Below are positions 8,370 to 16,504 of a stretch of 32,282 bases of DNA, one piece after another (the first letter of the stretch is position 1; every line of letters begins with the position of its first letter). The translations under genes and the position numbers were made by a program. The notes beneath the pieces were generated by a model. It was given only the letters and a program-made list of their open reading frames with translations, was not told the origin of the DNA and made no database searches. Location of the stretch: NCBI GenBank assembly GCA_037443425.1, contig JBBIOI010000028.1, positions 1-32,282 on the forward strand, given 5' to 3'. This stretch comes from JBBIOI01 sp037443425. GTDB lineage: Bacteria > Desulfobacterota > BSN033 > UBA1163.

Positions 8370-9587
8370 TTATCCCTCAAATTTTATAATACAGGCATCT
8401 GCCTGGGCCAATCCTCCACATATTGCTCCCAATGCATATCCACCTTTTCGCCTTTTCAGTTCATAGGCAAGATTCATTATGATTCGAGCTCCACTTGCAG
8501 TGTTTGGATGTCCAATAGCAATGGCGCTTCCGTTTATATTGGTCTTCTCCTTTAAGGCATTAGAAAGTCCTTTATCTCGCCTTGAAAGCATTTCAATACT
8601 TACAAGCGGAACTGCTGCAAATGCCTCGTTTATCTCTATTACATCAATTTGATCAATCCTTAGATTTGCTAAGCCTAATACTCTCTCTATTGCAACTGCA
8701 GGACCTTCAGGCATGCGATTCGGTTTTATTGCAATAGAGGTCATAGCAACAATTGTTGCAATAGGTTCGATACCCAGAGATTCTGCCTTGCTTCTCTTCA
8801 TTATAAGGATTGCTGTTGCCCCATCATTCAAACCAGGGGCATTCCCTGCTGTAATTGACTTGCAACCATAAATTGGCTTTAGTTTTGATAATTTTTCAAG
8901 AGTTGTATCCTCTCTGTACTGCTCGTCTATATTCAGAATAAAAGGTTCTTTACCTTTCTCCCGGATCTCAAGCGGTATGATTTCATCTTTAAACTTTCCA
9001 TCTCTCCACGCCTTTCCATAATTCTTATGACTTCTAAGTGCCCATTCATCTTGATCAAGTCGTGTTATTCCATATTCAGAGGCAACATTATCTGTATCAA
9101 CGGATACAGGGTTATAATCCTTGTATCCAAGCTGATATAAAGGGTCTTCCATCTTTACATCCCCGAGTCGAAACCCATTAAATCTCAAACCTCTTACAAT
9201 CAAGGGTTCCTGGCTAAAGGATGTCGCCCCACCTGCAAGGGCTACTTCAATCTCTCCAAGTCTTATTGCCATAGCCCCGAGTTTAACTGCTGACATGGCA
9301 GATACACATGCCTTGTCAAGACTGATAGATGGAGTTTCTGGAGGAAGACCAGCCTTAAGAAGTGTCTGCCTTGCTGCAACAGGGGTATAAACATCCTTAC
9401 ACACAGATGTATCACCAACACCCCAGAAGACCTCATCCACTACTCCAGGATCAAGATTTACCCTTTTTATAACCTCTCTCATCGGAATTGCACCGAGATC
9501 AAAATAATCAAAATCCCTAAGTGATCCTCCATATCTACCAAAAGGTGTTCTTACTGCACTTACAATAACAATATCATCCTTTTTCAT
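8370..9587 (-). CDS. Thiolase-family acyl-CoA acyltransferase, variant active-site loops
   Basis: Thiolase of 405 residues. Catalytic residues are in place: nucleophile Cys94 (DKACVSAMSAV), NEAFA at 320-324, His360 and Cys390. The loops around them deviate from biosynthetic/degradative consensus: GHPNTASGAR in place of GHPIGASGAR and CGGLAQAD in place of CGGGGQG, and CVSAMS in place of CASGLK. It should cleave a 3-oxoacyl-CoA with CoA, or condense two acyl-CoAs. The start ATG at 9587 has AGGGAG about 10 bases upstream. It lies between the SDR (32 bp) and the acyl-CoA dehydrogenase pair, so it probably performs the cleavage step of this operon, leaving short acetoacetyl-CoA to the second, more canonical thiolase at 21946-23226. 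Confidence 0.88.
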   Translation of the reverse strand: MKKDDIVIVSAVRTPFGRYGGSLRDFDYFDLGAIPMREVIKRVNLDPGVVDEVFWGVGDTSVCKDVYTPVAARQTLLKAGLPPETPSISLDKACVSAMSAVKLGAMAIRLGEIEVALAGGATSFSQEPLIVRGLRFNGFRLGDVKMEDPLYQLGYKDYNPVSVDTDNVASEYGITRLDQDEWALRSHKNYGKAWRDGKFKDEIIPLEIREKGKEPFILNIDEQYREDTTLEKLSKLKPIYGCKSITAGNAPGLNDGATAILIMKRSKAESLGIEPIATIVAMTSIAIKPNRMPEGPAVAIERVLGLANLRIDQIDVIEINEAFAAVPLVSIEMLSRRDKGLSNALKEKTNINGSAIAIGHPNTASGARIIMNLAYELKRRKGGYALGAICGGLAQADACIIKFEG

Positions 9588-9619
9588 ACAATCTCTGCTC
9601 CCTTTAATTTTTTAGCATC

Positions 9620-10393
9620 TCACCATGCCATAATTCCACCATCCACACACAGTATATGCCCTGTTATATAATCAGAGGCCTTAGATGAGAGGAATACAAC
9701 AGCACCTTTAAGGTCATCATCTCCTCCGAACCTCTTTAAGAGAATCCGGTCTAACATCTTCTGTTCATAATGTTCCCTACTCCATTTTGACATCTCTGTA
9801 ACAAACCATCCAGGTGCAATTGCGTTTACCCTTATCCCATATTTTGCCCATTTTACAGCAAGATCTTTGGTGAAAGTAATAAGTCCGCCTTTACTTGTAT
9901 TATAGGCGATGGCATTAAGGTATTCAGGATCAGTGCCCTTAAAACCTGCGTAAGAAACAATATTAATAATACTGCCCCTTCCCTGACGTATCATCTCCTT
10001 GCCAACCCTTTGAGTAATTTGAAATGTCCCATTCAGATTTAGGTCAATTACCTTTTTCCAATCATCGATACGAATCTCTTCAGGCGATGCACCCCATGTC
10101 CTGCCCGAATTATTTATAAGAATATCTATACTACCAAAATGTTTAACTGTCTCATTTACCACCTGATCCACTTCTTCAAATTTAGTAAGGTCGCATCTAA
10201 GTGCCAATGCCCTTACGCCAAGAGACTCTATCTCCTTTGCCATCTCTTCACATCTATCGAGTTTTCGTGAACAAATAACAACATCAGCGCCCGCCTCTGC
10301 AAGGCCTAAAGCCATTTGACGGCCAAGGCCAACTGCGCCACCTGTTACAATTGCCTTCATCCCTTTCAGACTGAACAGTTCCATCACATTCAT
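9620..10393 (-). CDS. Short-chain dehydrogenase/reductase (FabG/Hsd-like)
   Basis: Classical SDR of 257 residues: cofactor motif TGGAVGLG (17-24), CDLT (68-70), NNSG (94-97), catalytic Ser147, Tyr164 and Lys168 (AYNTSK), and PGWFVTEM after the active site. The CSRKLDR sequence after the second beta strand is more typical of NADP(H) than NAD(H) binding. Likely reaction: oxidation or reduction of a 3-hydroxyacyl-CoA or similar secondary alcohol. The operon also holds a FadB-type 3-hydroxyacyl-CoA dehydrogenase, so the two may act on opposite stereoisomers or on different intermediates. ATG at 10393 is preceded by AAAGGG; an alternative ATG three codons later has no better site. Gaps to neighbours are 21 and 32 bp. 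Confidence 0.88.
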   Translation of the reverse strand: MNVMELFSLKGMKAIVTGGAVGLGRQMALGLAEAGADVVICSRKLDRCEEMAKEIESLGVRALALRCDLTKFEEVDQVVNETVKHFGSIDILINNSGRTWGASPEEIRIDDWKKVIDLNLNGTFQITQRVGKEMIRQGRGSIINIVSYAGFKGTDPEYLNAIAYNTSKGGLITFTKDLAVKWAKYGIRVNAIAPGWFVTEMSKWSREHYEQKMLDRILLKRFGGDDDLKGAVVFLSSKASDYITGHILCVDGGIMAW

Positions 10394-10414
10394 AAAAATT
10401 GCCCTTTCAGTATC

Positions 10415-11257
10415 TTAATAATCATAAAATCCTTTCCCTGTCTTTCTTCCCAATCGACCTGCCCTTACCATCTGTCGCAGCAAAGGTGCTGGATGAAATC
10501 TTTCTCCAAGGTCCTTCTCCATTGTTTCAAGACCATGGAGCACAATATCAGCCCCTGCAAGATCGATAAGTTCAAGTGGACCCATCGGAAAATTTGTACA
10601 AAGCCTCATCGCCTTGTCCACTTCCTCAGGTCTGTTACCATCCATGACACACCTGACAGCCTCATTTAACATGGCATCCAGTATACGACTCACAATAAAC
10701 CCTGCATAATCAACCGCTTCACAGACTTCCTTTCCTAATCTCCTAACATACTCCTTTGCAACTGCAATTGTTTCATCCGATGTTGTTATTGCCCTGATGA
10801 TCTCCACGCCTCGCATAACAGGAACAGGATTCATAAAATGTATACCTAAAACCTTATCAGGCCTTTTGGTTGCTCGAGCCATCTCTGCGATTGGAAGAGA
10901 AGATGTATTAGAGGCAAGGATAGTATGAGATGGACATATCTCGTCAAGATTCTTAAACACCTTCTTTTTAACTTCCATATCTTCAAATACGGCCTCAATA
11001 GCAATATCAGCATTTTCTGCCTCTTTTATATCGGTAACGGGTCTAATTCGAGAAAGTATATTAGATCTCTCATCCTCACCCATTTTCCCCTTTTCTACCA
11101 AACGTTTAAGTCCTCGATCAATAGAGTTTATTCCTTTATCAACCAACTCTTTTGTTAAATCCATCAAGATTACCTCAAAGCCTGCCTGTGCAGATACCTG
11201 TGCAATACCGCTTCCCATAACCCCTGCACCTTGAATAAAAATGCATTTTATCTCCAT
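10415..11257 (-). CDS. 3-hydroxyacyl-CoA dehydrogenase (Hbd/FadB type)
   Basis: Protein of 280 residues from the preferred start, the standard single-domain length. It has the Rossmann motif IQGAGVMGSGIA (8-19), SNTSS (116-120), GIHFMNPVP (138-146) with catalytic His140, Glu152, and the C-terminal dimerisation region NFPMGPLELIDLAG. The family normally has Asn in GF(I/V)xNR; here it is Ser190 (GFIVSR), a change at a residue known to position the substrate. ATG at 11257 is favoured because GGAGGGG lies just upstream; the ATG four codons earlier abuts the previous stop and lacks a ribosome site. It oxidises (S)-3-hydroxyacyl-CoA with NAD+. It follows the mutase small subunit by 12 bp. Confidence 0.9.
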   Translation of the reverse strand: MEIKCIFIQGAGVMGSGIAQVSAQAGFEVILMDLTKELVDKGINSIDRGLKRLVEKGKMGEDERSNILSRIRPVTDIKEAENADIAIEAVFEDMEVKKKVFKNLDEICPSHTILASNTSSLPIAEMARATKRPDKVLGIHFMNPVPVMRGVEIIRAITTSDETIAVAKEYVRRLGKEVCEAVDYAGFIVSRILDAMLNEAVRCVMDGNRPEEVDKAMRLCTNFPMGPLELIDLAGADIVLHGLETMEKDLGERFHPAPLLRQMVRAGRLGRKTGKGFYDY

Positions 11258-11269
11258 AATCCCCTCCAT

Positions 11270-11659
11270 TTATTCTTTTCCCACGATGCGCCTTATTCCA
11301 TTTATTATCTCTTCAAATGTTGAGCCTACAGGAAAGACCTCTTTTATTCCCATCTCCTTCAATATTGGAATATCCTTCTTAGGAATAACACCACCAATCA
11401 CAACAGGTATCTCTGAAATACCCTTCTCCTTCATTTTTGCCATTATCTCTTCTGTGATTTCTATGTGTACACCTGAAAGGATGCTAAGACCGATGATATC
11501 CACCCCTTCTTGAATAGCAGTATTTATAATCTGATCAATACTCTGACGTCTTCCCGTATAGATAACCTCCATTCCAGCATCTTTTAATGCCATTGCTACA
11601 GTCTTTGCACCTTTGTCATGACCATCAAGACCTGGTTTACCAATCAAGACTCGAATCAT
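11270..11659 (-). CDS. B12-binding small subunit of acyl-CoA mutase
   Basis: Protein of 129 residues forming a stand-alone cobalamin-binding domain. The diagnostic DxHxxG motif is D12-G-H14-D-K-G17, where His14 replaces the lower axial ligand of cobalamin; S59-I-L61 and the GG at 89-90 (VVIGGVIP) complete the B12 fold. Such domains pair with a separate catalytic subunit, as in archaeal and many anaerobic bacterial methylmalonyl-CoA mutases and in isobutyryl- and 2-hydroxyisobutyryl-CoA mutases. The start follows GGAGG at ideal spacing. The large subunit is encoded 10 bp upstream, so the two form one holoenzyme. No MeaB/ArgK-type chaperone gene is in the window. Confidence 0.93.
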   Translation of the reverse strand: MIRVLIGKPGLDGHDKGAKTVAMALKDAGMEVIYTGRRQSIDQIINTAIQEGVDIIGLSILSGVHIEITEEIMAKMKEKGISEIPVVIGGVIPKKDIPILKEMGIKEVFPVGSTFEEIINGIRRIVGKE

Positions 11660-11669
11660 CCCTAGCCTC

Positions 11670-13328
11670 CTAAAGGATTACTGGTTCTTGATATTCGCCA
11701 AATACTTCTCTTAGTGTATCACAAATCTCACCCACTGTTGCATATTCTTTTACAGCCTCATATATATATGGAACCAAATTTTCTTGACCCAAAGCCTTCT
11801 CCTTCAGAACCTGAAGCGTCTTTAAAACCTTCTCATTATTCCTCTGTTTCTTTACCTCTCTCAGTCTCTCTATCTGTTTGCGAGAAATACTTGGATCAAT
11901 CTTTGTTAACATTATCTCTTCATCCTGTTTTTTTTCATCGACAAACTTATTTACACCCACTATAACGATCTCCCCACTCTGTTTCTTCTTCTCTATCTCG
12001 TAAGCATTTTTAAGGACATCCTTTTGAATCTTTCCCTTCTCTATACAACTAAGCATCCCACCTTCCTTCTCAATCTCATCAATCATTGCCATTATCTCTC
12101 TTTCCATTCTATTTGTAAGATTTTCAAGATAATATGAACCTCCAAGCGGATCAACTACCTTTGTGATCCCTGTCTCATATGCTATTATCTGCTGTGTCCT
12201 TAGACTTATCAGTGCAGATTCTTCAGTGGGGATGGTATATGCTTCATCATAACTCATAATGCTTGCAGATTGAGCACCTGCAAAGACAATCCCCATCATA
12301 TCGATTGTCGCACGAATTATATTATTAAGTGGCTCCCGAGCTGTCGCCTCTCGGGCAGATGAACCACAGAAGAGGCGAAGCATCATGGAGCGTGGGTTCT
12401 TTGCCTTAAATCTATCTCTTGCAATCTTTGCCCATAGTCTTCGAGTAGCCCTTATCTTTGCAATCTCTTCAAAAAAATCCAATCCGACAATAAGATGAAA
12501 TGCTATACGCGGTGCAAATTCATCTATATCTATTCCACGTTTTAGAACCTCTTCTATATATGTAATGGCACTCGACAAACAGTAGGCTGCCTCCTGGATA
12601 GCATTTGAACCTGCTTCACGGACATGATAGCCCGAGAAGTTAATAGTATTCATTCTTGGACAGCGGTCTTTACAGAATTCAATTATATCAACAACCAGTC
12701 TCAGGGAGGGCTTTGGAGGAAATATGAATGTTCCCCGTGCTATATATTCCTTAAGTATCTCGTTTTGAAGTGTCCCACCAACTCTATCCATCGGAACCCC
12801 TTGCTTTTCAGCTACTGCAAGATACATGGCCAGAATAATGGCAGCAGTGGCATTGATCGTAAAAGATGTTGTTATCTTATCAAGAGGTATACCATCAAAT
12901 AATATTTCCATATCCTTAAGGGTATCAACTGCAACTCCAACACGACCAACATCAGGCCTTACCATTGGATTATCGGAATCGAAGCCCATCTGTGTCGGAA
13001 GGTCAAATGCCACACTGAGTCCTGTTTGGCCCTGTTCGAGAAGGTATTTGAATCTTTTATTTGATTCTTCGGCATCAGCAAAACCTGCATACTGCCTCAT
13101 GGACCATAAGTTTCCCCTATACATAGTAGGATATACACCACGTGTAAATGGAAATTCACTAGGAAAACCAAGATCTCGAAGGTAATCAAAATCAGAAAGC
13201 TCAGAAGGAGTGTAAAGGACATCAAGATCAAGGCCTGAGGTTGTCTTAGCGGGAGGAGGAGGATTCTTTTTTAGCATCTCCTTTTCCCATCTTTCTCTTT
13301 CCTTTCTTATCTCATCTATCGAGTTCAT
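11670..13328 (-). CDS. Acyl-CoA mutase large subunit (methylmalonyl-CoA mutase family)
   Basis: Catalytic subunit of 552 residues without its own B12 domain. It interconverts branched and linear acyl-CoA skeletons through a B12 radical. The positions that discriminate substrates are visible: Tyr80 in MRQYAGF and Arg198 in YIARGTFIFPP correspond to Tyr89 and Arg207 of the Propionibacterium methylmalonyl-CoA enzyme (Phe/Gln in isobutyryl-CoA mutase, Ile/Gln in 2-hydroxyisobutyryl-CoA mutase), and His235 (SGYHVREAG) matches His244. This favours a malonyl-type carboxylate substrate. However, the usual QTSGWSLTAQ-like loop is CGSSAREATARE (321-332) and the usual TQSLHTNSYDEA is AQSASIMSYDEA (352-363), so the CoA/cobalamin-facing surface differs. 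ATG at 13328 follows AAGGAG. The true substrate may be an alkyl-substituted relative of methylmalonyl/succinyl-CoA. Confidence 0.9.
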   Translation of the reverse strand: MNSIDEIRKERERWEKEMLKKNPPPPAKTTSGLDLDVLYTPSELSDFDYLRDLGFPSEFPFTRGVYPTMYRGNLWSMRQYAGFADAEESNKRFKYLLEQGQTGLSVAFDLPTQMGFDSDNPMVRPDVGRVGVAVDTLKDMEILFDGIPLDKITTSFTINATAAIILAMYLAVAEKQGVPMDRVGGTLQNEILKEYIARGTFIFPPKPSLRLVVDIIEFCKDRCPRMNTINFSGYHVREAGSNAIQEAAYCLSSAITYIEEVLKRGIDIDEFAPRIAFHLIVGLDFFEEIAKIRATRRLWAKIARDRFKAKNPRSMMLRLFCGSSAREATAREPLNNIIRATIDMMGIVFAGAQSASIMSYDEAYTIPTEESALISLRTQQIIAYETGITKVVDPLGGSYYLENLTNRMEREIMAMIDEIEKEGGMLSCIEKGKIQKDVLKNAYEIEKKKQSGEIVIVGVNKFVDEKKQDEEIMLTKIDPSISRKQIERLREVKKQRNNEKVLKTLQVLKEKALGQENLVPYIYEAVKEYATVGEICDTLREVFGEYQEPVIL

Positions 13329-13337
13329 AGTAACTCC

Positions 13338-14900
13338 TTAAGTGGGCATATTACCATGTTTTCTCCATGCACGAGAAGGTTCTTTTTTTGTCTCAAGGAT
13401 ATTTAATGCACTGATGATTCTCTTTCGGGTATCCTTGGGATGAATCACTGCATCAATAACAGATCGAGATGCAGAATGATATGGCGTTAAATAAGTCTCC
13501 TGATACTCCTTAACCTTCTCCTTAAAAAACCCTTCCGGATCTTTTGCAGTCTTTAGCTCCTTTCCATATAGGACCTGAACCGCTGCTTCAGCGCCAACCA
13601 TCTGCATCTCTGCAGTAGGCCATGCAAATACCTGGTCGAACCCGATCTGATGAACACCCATTGCCGGGATTGAGCCTCCATACATCTTTCGGATTATACA
13701 GGATATTTTAGGAACCGATGCCTCTGCCCATGCATAAAGCATCTTTGCCCCATGGCGGATGATACCTCCGTACTCCTGGCCAGTACCAGGGAGAAAACCA
13801 GGCACATCAACAAGTGTTATTAATGGAATATTAAAGGCATCACATGTGCGTATAAATCTTGAACTCTTATCCGATGCATTTATATCTATACATCCGGCTA
13901 AAACCTGCGGCTGATTAGCGACGATTCCAACAACCTTTCCTCCCATACGTGCAAATCCAATAATAATATTTTTTGCATACTCAGCTTGGACTTCAAAAAA
14001 GTCACCATGATCAACAATCGTCCTTATCACCTTTTTCATATCATATGATTTCTTCATATCAGTGGGAACAATATCTATAAGTTCAGGTACCTCTCTTTCT
14101 ATAGGGTCTGTAACGGGTTTTGAAGGTGGTGCCTCAAGGTTATTCTGTGGAAGAAAGCTTAATAGCCTTTTTATTAAATCGAGACATTCCTTATCATTCT
14201 TTGCTGTAAAATGGACAACACCAGAGCGTGTGCTATGAACCTTGGCTCCACCAAGATCCTCGAATGAAACGGTCTCTCCTGTAACCTCTTTGATGACTGC
14301 AGGCCCAGTGATAAATACATGAGATGTCTTTTCAACCTGAAGCATAAAGTCGCAAAGGGCAGCCGAGTAGGCAGCCCCTCCAGTACAATCACCCATAATG
14401 GCAGCAATCTGGGGAATGACTCCAGAGTTCATCACATTTTGATAGAAGATCTGTGTGATACCATATACATTATCCATACCTTCCTGTATCCTTGCACCTG
14501 CCGAGTCATTCAGACAGATTACAGGAACCATTGTCTCTCTTGCAAGTCTTAATATGTAATGGATCTTTGTTCCATGTACCTTCCCGGTTGAACCACCAAG
14601 GACCGTAGCATCCTCTGAATAGATAAATACCTTTCTTCCATCAATTGTTCCATAACCTGTTACCACTCCATCCCCGAGGAACCGCTTTTTCTCCATACCA
14701 AAATCATAGCATTGATGCTCGGCGAGCATATTTAATTCAACAAAGCTATCTGGATCGAGAATATATTCGATCCTCTCCCTGGCGGTCATCTTCCCCATCT
14801 TCCTTTGTTGTTCAAGTTTTTCAGCCCCTCCACCAAGCTTTGCCTTTTCCTCCATTGCTAAAAGCTTTTTTATCTCCTCTTCCATTGATTTGCCGGGCAT
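13338..14900 (-). CDS. Acyl-CoA carboxyltransferase (PccB/MmdA type)
   Basis: Carboxyltransferase of 520 residues with two crotonase-like halves. N half: KMTARERIEYILDPDSF, LGGSTGKVHGTKI, NDSAGARIQEG, CTGGAAYSAALCDF (oxyanion region) and FITGPAVIKEVTGE. C half: GGKVVGIVANQP, LVDVPGFLPGTGQEYGGIIRHGAKML and MYGGSIPAMG. It transfers CO2 between biotin and an acyl-CoA (propionyl/methylmalonyl type), in carboxylation or sodium-pump decarboxylation. No biotin carboxylase, biotin carrier or MmdB-like membrane subunit is encoded nearby, so partners must be elsewhere. GGAAYSAAL differs from the common GGAVYSPAL. Start after AGGAGG; 9 bp to the mutase gene. With mutase and epimerase it forms the C3/branched malonyl-CoA module of the operon. 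Confidence 0.9.
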   Translation of the reverse strand: MPGKSMEEEIKKLLAMEEKAKLGGGAEKLEQQRKMGKMTARERIEYILDPDSFVELNMLAEHQCYDFGMEKKRFLGDGVVTGYGTIDGRKVFIYSEDATVLGGSTGKVHGTKIHYILRLARETMVPVICLNDSAGARIQEGMDNVYGITQIFYQNVMNSGVIPQIAAIMGDCTGGAAYSAALCDFMLQVEKTSHVFITGPAVIKEVTGETVSFEDLGGAKVHSTRSGVVHFTAKNDKECLDLIKRLLSFLPQNNLEAPPSKPVTDPIEREVPELIDIVPTDMKKSYDMKKVIRTIVDHGDFFEVQAEYAKNIIIGFARMGGKVVGIVANQPQVLAGCIDINASDKSSRFIRTCDAFNIPLITLVDVPGFLPGTGQEYGGIIRHGAKMLYAWAEASVPKISCIIRKMYGGSIPAMGVHQIGFDQVFAWPTAEMQMVGAEAAVQVLYGKELKTAKDPEGFFKEKVKEYQETYLTPYHSASRSVIDAVIHPKDTRKRIISALNILETKKEPSRAWRKHGNMPT

Positions 14901-14908
14901 CTTTCCTC

Positions 14909-15319
14909 CTAATATGTCTTCTTATTTGTATATTGGATAAGTTCAATAAGTACACCCCTTGTGCTTTTTGGATTTATAAATGCTACAAGATTTCCATGGG
15001 CATTAGGATAAGGCTTTTCATTTATCAACTTGACTCCTTTCTCCTTTAATGCCTTTAGCTCCTGTTCGATATCATCGACTTCGAAAGAGATATGATGTAT
15101 ACCTTCTCCTCTCTTTTCAATAAATTTTTTAATGATACCTTCAGGTGTAGTTGATTCAAGCAATTCAATATGTGTATTTCCGAAAGGTATGAAGGAGAAA
15201 TGGATTTCACCAAACCATTCAGGTTCTGAACTTTCTTTTGAGAATATTTGCTGGTAATACCTTCTTGCCTCTTCAAGATTACTAACCGCAATGCCAATAT
15301 GGGAAATACCTTTTATCAT
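14909..15319 (-). CDS. mce: Methylmalonyl-CoA epimerase-like VOC protein
   Basis: Protein of 136 residues of the vicinal-oxygen-chelate superfamily. It keeps the metal-binding pattern of methylmalonyl-CoA epimerase: His in GISHIGIAV (His7), THIELLE, EGIHHISFEVDD and the C-terminal Glu in GVLIELIQ. It interconverts the stereoisomers produced by the carboxylase and required by the mutase. In the loop before the last strand the usual FLHPKST appears as FINPKST, a small departure. The start is fixed at the ATG at 15319 by GGGAGGGG directly upstream; a longer reading to 15370 would overlap the preceding gene and add a non-homologous leader. Neighbours are the carboxyltransferase (8 bp) and the unrecognised Cys-rich gene (13 bp). 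Confidence 0.9.
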   Translation of the reverse strand: MIKGISHIGIAVSNLEEARRYYQQIFSKESSEPEWFGEIHFSFIPFGNTHIELLESTTPEGIIKKFIEKRGEGIHHISFEVDDIEQELKALKEKGVKLINEKPYPNAHGNLVAFINPKSTRGVLIELIQYTNKKTY

Positions 15320-15332
15320 TTTCCCCTCCCTT

Positions 15333-15821
15333 CTAAATCTCTTCTTTGGTCCAATCGGATACAACCCCAATCATATCAGGTGTTTTATAAATAGCACACT
15401 TCACCCGGCAGATGCCTGAATCCTCATCGATATCTAATTTTGCAAGGTAGGTTGTTTCATACTTAAGTTTCTCAATCAATTGGTCAAGGATCATGTTTGC
15501 AATTGGACAGAGATAGGGCTTTATACCGTCACCTTTTACCTTAATTTCTTTTGGAAGATGGATACAATCCTTCATTTTTAGATTGAGTAAAACACCTTTT
15601 CCTCCTATAGCATATTTCATCTCCTTAACCAATCCGTTTGAGATGATCTCCTTGATACAATTATTTATAACTTCGTCTTCAGTTTCACCTTTAATATCCA
15701 TAGATTGAATGAAATCAATTCCAACAAGTTCTACTTTCCAGGCTGCACAACCAGAGAGTTCATGGAAAAGTAATTCCTCAAGTCTTGCGAGCATATCATT
15801 AAAATATTTTACCCTGTCCAT
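15333..15821 (-). CDS. Unrecognised Cys-containing protein in the mutase operon
   Basis: Protein of 162 residues that I do not recognise. It is probably soluble: no signal peptide or membrane segment. The N half is helical (ARLEELLFHELSGCAAWKVE). The C half holds clustered cysteines in DCIHLP, PYLCPIANM and GICRVKCAIY, with a CxxxC pair near the end, which might bind a metal or cluster or act in thiol chemistry. The start ATG is supported by GGAGAG seven bases upstream. It abuts the nitroreductase stop with no gap and precedes the epimerase by 13 bp, so it is almost certainly co-expressed with the acyl-CoA enzymes. Possible roles, all inference: small-molecule sensor, accessory to the nitroreductase, or an uncharacterised enzyme of the pathway. 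Confidence 0.8.
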   Translation of the reverse strand: MDRVKYFNDMLARLEELLFHELSGCAAWKVELVGIDFIQSMDIKGETEDEVINNCIKEIISNGLVKEMKYAIGGKGVLLNLKMKDCIHLPKEIKVKGDGIKPYLCPIANMILDQLIEKLKYETTYLAKLDIDEDSGICRVKCAIYKTPDMIGVVSDWTKEEI

Positions 15822-16484
15822 TTAACTTCTCTCCTTCCTTCCAAATTCTTCCCAGTAGACCAGCTCTTCAAGCGGCTTTTTGGGTCTTGGATGTCTTCGA
15901 GCCTCTGCTGGCCAGCCAAGTGCTACATAGGCAAGTACCTTATATTCTCCCATACCAGTTGGAATCTTAAGGATCTTCTTGAATTTTAATGCATCCCTCG
16001 TACTTGCTACAGGACCATGAACCCAACACGCCCCCAATCCAAGTGAATGGGCCTCAAGGAGCATATTTTCTATGCAGGCAGAAAGATCATAAGGAACATC
16101 CACAGAGCCCTCCATTAAAGTCCCGATTACTGCTATTACCACAGGGGCCTGTTTTGCAAATTCTGACACCTCACCTGAATACATGAATCTTAAAACCTCT
16201 GCCCTCTTTTGGGGGTCCTGTATCTCTTCAAATCTCCTCTGCATCTCACCCAGACAGTACCAGGCCGTCATCCTTGACCCACTGCCAAGTTTTGCAAGAT
16301 CACCTATCTTATTCTTTGTCTCTTGATTTTTTATGACAATAAACCTCCATGGCTGATAATTTTCACCTGTTGGTGCCCACCTTGCTGCCTCGAGAACCTT
16401 AAATAAAATTTCATCTGGGATAGGATCAGGCTTATATCTCCTTATACTTTTTCTTGTACTTATTACGTCAAGGATATCACCCAT
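15822..16484 (-). CDS. Nitroreductase-family flavoprotein
   Basis: Protein of 220 residues of the FMN-dependent nitroreductase fold. The FMN-binding signature RKSIRRY (11-17) is near the N terminus, followed by ARWAPTGENYQPWRFIV (34-50) and the C-terminal LEAHSLGLGACWVHG and VALGWPAE segments. Family members reduce nitro groups, quinones, enones or halogenated compounds with NAD(P)H; several anaerobe members reduce or dehydrogenate CoA esters or serve unknown redox steps. The start follows AAAGGAGGT, among the strongest ribosome sites in the operon. It is the first enzyme gene after tetR (20-bp gap) and directly abuts the Cys-rich gene. Family call confident; the physiological substrate is unknown. 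Confidence 0.9.
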   Translation of the reverse strand: MGDILDVISTRKSIRRYKPDPIPDEILFKVLEAARWAPTGENYQPWRFIVIKNQETKNKIGDLAKLGSGSRMTAWYCLGEMQRRFEEIQDPQKRAEVLRFMYSGEVSEFAKQAPVVIAVIGTLMEGSVDVPYDLSACIENMLLEAHSLGLGACWVHGPVASTRDALKFKKILKIPTGMGEYKVLAYVALGWPAEARRHPRPKKPLEELVYWEEFGRKERS

Positions 16485-16504
16485 TTTTAACCTCCTTTAG
16501 ATTT

